From Teratosphaeria epicoccoides (taxonomy: Eukaryota; Ascomycota; Dothideomycetes; Mycosphaerellales; Teratosphaeriaceae), in NCBI GenBank assembly GCA_021401465.1, contig JADDMT010000011.1:124001-188000 (forward strand): a stretch of DNA of 64,000 nt, read 5' to 3'. The translations under genes and the position numbers were made by a program. Below, one piece after another: positions 60,936 through 64,000 of the stretch; position 1 is the first letter of the stretch, and each line of letters opens with the position of its first letter. The notes under the pieces are model-generated. The model made no database searches, was not told where the DNA came from, and worked only from the letters and a program-made list of their open reading frames with translations.

Positions 60936-63911
60936 ATGACTTCACTGAAGCGCTCGTCCGCTTCGACGTCGTCCAGCACAACCCTCAGCAGCAAGACCTA
61001 TCTACGGACGTTGAAATCAGGCAAAGTCCAGAAGATCGTCCGCGAGGTCTATCTGAGGCAGGACATCCCATGCTCATCCCAGCTATGCACGTCATGCCTG
61101 GACCTTCAACCATCCGGCTTTCACAGCAAGAATGATCCGTTTGTACTCTCCGGCACGCCTGCCGGGACCAAAAAATACCCACAGGGCCATTATCTGGTTC
61201 CGGACACCAATGCCTTCCTGTCTGCCATGGACTTGTTCGAAAGCGAGGGCGTCTTCCAGGATGTCGTTGTGTTACAGACAGTGCTGGAGGAGGTCAAGAA
61301 TAGATCTTTGCCACTATACAACAGGCTGATCGCCCTGACAAAGAATGAAGGCAAACGATTTTACGTGTTCTTCAACGATTTCAGACTCGAGACCTACGTC
61401 GTGCGAGGAGCTGGCGAAAGCATCAACGATCGAAACGATCGTGCTGTCAGGAAGTCAGTGGCGTGGTATCTGGAGCACTTGCAATCGGCCGTGAAGGTGA
61501 GAAAGAGTGCGAGATGTCCAGCTGTTGTCATGCTGTCGGATGATAGGGATTGTTTGAGGAAAGCGGAAGCAGAAAATGTTTCCTGCAGCACTCTGGAGGA
61601 CTATGTTGCCTGTCTGCCTGACGCTAACCGATTGCTCGATATGGTCTCCGCCAGCAAGGAGAACCGAGTCATCAAAGAGACCAAGGCCGAATTACTTTAT
61701 CCGGAGTACCTCTCCATGTCAGCCATGCTGACCGGTATGAAGGGTGGCACACTGCATCAAGGAATCTTCAGTGTCTCGCCATACAACTACCTAGAGGGCT
61801 CAGTCCACGTGCCGGCATTCGACCGGCCGCTTATCATTCAAGGGCGCGACAACAGTAATAGAGCTGTCTCAGGTGATATCGTTGCCATCGAGATTTTGCC
61901 TAAGGACCAATGGAAGGCGCCTTCGAGCAAAGTCATTGAAGAGGAAGATGTTGGTAAGAATGAGAATCCTGAGCCAGACGAGGACAGCCCTGAGGCAGTG
62001 GTGACCGAACAAGAACGCCGCGCTCTGCAAGATGAGGTCAAGAAGACGCATGGTCGCCATGCGGAGGGTCAGGCTCAGCCGACTGCGAAGGTCGTCGGTG
62101 TCATCAAACGCAATTGGCGGCAGTACGTCGGCCATATTGACCGCGACTCGGTGCGCTCTAGGTCGAAAGACTCTCGTGCACAGCAGACTGTTTTTCTCAT
62201 ACCAATGGACAAGCGCATCCCCAAGATTCGGGTCCGCACGCGTCAAGCTGGTGACCTTCTTGGCAAGCGTGTTCTGGTCACCATCGACAGCTGGGACCGC
62301 GACTCACGCTATCCTATGGGGCACTTCATTCGCAGTCTCGGCGAGTTGGAGACAAAAGGCGCAGAGACGGAAGCGCTGCTGCTCGAGTGGGACGTGCAGT
62401 ATCGGCCGTTCCCGAAGACAGTACTTGATTGCCTACCAGCCGAGGGCCATGACTGGAAGGTCCCACTGAGCACGGATGATCCAGGTTGGAGAGGCAGGAA
62501 AGACCTGAGAGGCTTACTAGTGTGCTCTATTGACCCACCCGGATGCGTTGATATCGATGATGCCTTGCACGCGAAGAAGCTGCCCAACGGCAACTTCGAG
62601 GTCGGTGTGCATATCGCTGACGTCTCGCACTTCGTCAAGCCAAACAACGCCATGGACAAGGAAGCATCGCTTCGTGGCACCACAGTCTACTTGGTCGACA
62701 AGCGCATCGACATGCTGCCGATGCTTCTCGGTACAGATCTCTGCTCACTCAAACCCTACGTCGAGCGATACGCCTTCTCAGTCATCTGGGAGCTGGACCC
62801 AAACGCCGACATTGTCAGCGCCCACTTCACTAAGTCGGTCATCCGCTCCCGCGAAGCCTTCAGCTACGAAGCTGCGCAGATCCGCATCAACGACAAGTCC
62901 CAACAAGACGACCTAACCCAAGGCATGCGCCACCTTATGACCCTTTCCAAGAAGCTGCGCGCTAAGCGCATGACAGCCGGCGCTCTCAACCTCGCCTCCC
63001 CTGAAGTCCGCGTCGAATCTGAAAGCGAAACCTCGGAGCCCGTCGACGTCAAAACCAAAGCCCTCCTTGACACCAACCAACTCGTCGAAGAATTCATGCT
63101 GCTCGCCAACATCTCCGTCGCAGGCAAAAATTACTCCGCCTTCCCTCAGACCGCGCTCCTCCGCCGACACGCAGCCCCGCCCAAGACCAACTTTGACGAA
63201 CTCGCCGTCCAACTCAAAGTAAAACGAAATCTCGAGCTCAAAACCGACTCCTCCAAAGCCCTTGCCGACAGCCTCGACACCTGCATCGACCCGCGCGAAC
63301 CTTTCTTCAACACCCTCATCCGTATCCTAGCCACCCGCTGCATGATGAGCGCCGAGTACTTCTGCTCCGGCACACAGTCCTACCCGGAATTCCGACACTA
63401 CGGTCTCGCGTCAGAAATTTACACGCACTTCACGTCCCCGATCCGTCGGTACGCGGATCTGGAAGCGCATCGGCAGCTCGCGGCGGCGATAGAGTACGAG
63501 CCGCTGGATGCCAGCTTGCAGTCAAGGCATAAGCTCGAGGCAGTGTGTAAGAATATCAATGTGCGGCATCGGAATGCGCAGATGGCGGGCAGGGCGAGCG
63601 TGGATTATTATGTGGGGCAGGCGTTGAAGGGGAGAGTGCTTGAGGAGGATGGGTTTGTGATGAGGATTTTCAGTAATGGGTTTGTGGTTTTCGTGCCGAG
63701 GTTCGGGATTGAGGGACTCATTCGCCTCAGGGATCTGGGTGAGGAGGGGAGGGAGCCGGAGAGCGTATTTCAGGCGGAGGAGTACAGTCTTGAGGTTGAG
63801 TTGAAGGGTGGAAAGAGGAAGATTGAATTGTTTCAGAAGCTGAAGGTCAGGATCTCGGATGAGGCGGAGGAGAGTACGGGGAAGAGGAAGATCAAGCTGG
63901 CGTTGGTCTAG
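60936..63911 (+). CDS. DIS3: Exosome exoribonuclease DIS3/RRP44
   Basis: Catalytic subunit of the nuclear/cytoplasmic RNA exosome, a 3'-5' exonuclease with an added endonuclease. It has 991 aa without introns; the start is Met at 60936 (MTSLKRSSAS), chosen over an in-frame ATG at 60906. Domain order: CR3 motif C-x4-C-x2-C in DIPCSSQLCTSC; PIN domain with Asp in LVPDTNAF, Glu in VLEEVKNR and Asp-Asp in MLSDDRDC; two cold-shock domains; the RNB domain with the metal-binding Asp cluster in CSIDPPGCVDIDDALH and SPIRRYADLEAHRQL; and a C-terminal S1 domain (VMRIFSNGFVVFVPRFGIEGLI). All catalytic residues are present. Base skew reverses sharply near 63,420, within the RNB domain. Confidence 0.97.
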   Translation: MTSLKRSSASTSSSTTLSSKTYLRTLKSGKVQKIVREVYLRQDIPCSSQLCTSCLDLQPSGFHSKNDPFVLSGTPAGTKKYPQGHYLVPDTNAFLSAMDLFESEGVFQDVVVLQTVLEEVKNRSLPLYNRLIALTKNEGKRFYVFFNDFRLETYVVRGAGESINDRNDRAVRKSVAWYLEHLQSAVKVRKSARCPAVVMLSDDRDCLRKAEAENVSCSTLEDYVACLPDANRLLDMVSASKENRVIKETKAELLYPEYLSMSAMLTGMKGGTLHQGIFSVSPYNYLEGSVHVPAFDRPLIIQGRDNSNRAVSGDIVAIEILPKDQWKAPSSKVIEEEDVGKNENPEPDEDSPEAVVTEQERRALQDEVKKTHGRHAEGQAQPTAKVVGVIKRNWRQYVGHIDRDSVRSRSKDSRAQQTVFLIPMDKRIPKIRVRTRQAGDLLGKRVLVTIDSWDRDSRYPMGHFIRSLGELETKGAETEALLLEWDVQYRPFPKTVLDCLPAEGHDWKVPLSTDDPGWRGRKDLRGLLVCSIDPPGCVDIDDALHAKKLPNGNFEVGVHIADVSHFVKPNNAMDKEASLRGTTVYLVDKRIDMLPMLLGTDLCSLKPYVERYAFSVIWELDPNADIVSAHFTKSVIRSREAFSYEAAQIRINDKSQQDDLTQGMRHLMTLSKKLRAKRMTAGALNLASPEVRVESESETSEPVDVKTKALLDTNQLVEEFMLLANISVAGKNYSAFPQTALLRRHAAPPKTNFDELAVQLKVKRNLELKTDSSKALADSLDTCIDPREPFFNTLIRILATRCMMSAEYFCSGTQSYPEFRHYGLASEIYTHFTSPIRRYADLEAHRQLAAAIEYEPLDASLQSRHKLEAVCKNINVRHRNAQMAGRASVDYYVGQALKGRVLEEDGFVMRIFSNGFVVFVPRFGIEGLIRLRDLGEEGREPESVFQAEEYSLEVELKGGKRKIELFQKLKVRISDEAEESTGKRKIKLALV

Positions 63912-64000
63912 AGGGCGTCCGGACTCTCCATTGTGAATGGACCGTGGCAAACTAAATGGCCGTACCGGCTGACCCAGATACACGCCTTGTCAGCAATATA
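63912..64000. other. Right edge
   Basis: 89 bp after the RRP44 stop codon; nothing recognised. Confidence 0.5.

Overview
This window is nuclear DNA of a filamentous ascomycete (Pezizomycotina). Evidence: genes with short GT..AG introns of about 45-140 nt, Zn2Cys6 and BED-type fungal regulators, and clear orthologues of PRP5, COX19, SFT2, WHI2, DPB4, RSC7/Swp82 and DIS3/RRP44. A dothideomycete is my best guess from the character of the proteins, but this is inference. There are no operons. Exon joins were made by eye from frame, splice dinucleotides and family conservation, so spliced starts and ends should be read as models.

Left third (1-16,163): a compact catabolic gene group. In order: a sugar MFS transporter (-, cut by the window edge), a zinc polyol (xylitol/sorbitol-type) dehydrogenase (-), a sorbose-reductase-like SDR (+), a class II ketose-bisphosphate-type aldolase (-), a two-domain dihydroxyacetone kinase (+), a second SDR (-), a Zn2Cys6 regulator (+), an allantoate-permease-type MFS transporter (-), and a third SDR (+) whose catalytic Tyr codon is a TAG stop. 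Read together: uptake, oxidation/reduction of a polyol to a ketose, aldol cleavage, and capture of the triose as dihydroxyacetone phosphate, with a local regulator. The substrate cannot be read from sequence.

Middle (16,898-50,896): housekeeping genes. PRP5 RNA helicase (-) diverges from a mitochondrial HMG-box protein (+). Then an RBR/IBR-type zinc protein (-), a U1-type zinc-finger splicing-like protein (-), a small secreted protein with a CBM19-like domain (-), COX19 (+), a bHLH regulator (-), SFT2 in five exons (+), a GT31-like glycosyltransferase (-), a WHI2-like BTB protein (-), a CLC chloride/proton exchanger (-), an ethanolamine kinase (+), a 2EXR-like protein with internal repeats (-), and the histone-fold DPB4 (+).

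Right part (51-64 kb): an intron-containing tRNA-Arg(UCU)-like sequence, RSC7/Swp82 (-), a gene-poor stretch of 3.9 kb, a BED plus Zn2Cys6 regulator (-), and a complete DIS3/RRP44 exosome nuclease (+).

The most interesting items are the aldolase/DHA-kinase catabolic group, the nonsense codon exactly at the catalytic Tyr of its third SDR, two GC-AG introns, four introns that are multiples of three and free of stops, and abrupt reversals of strand base skew inside genes (clearest in RRP44).
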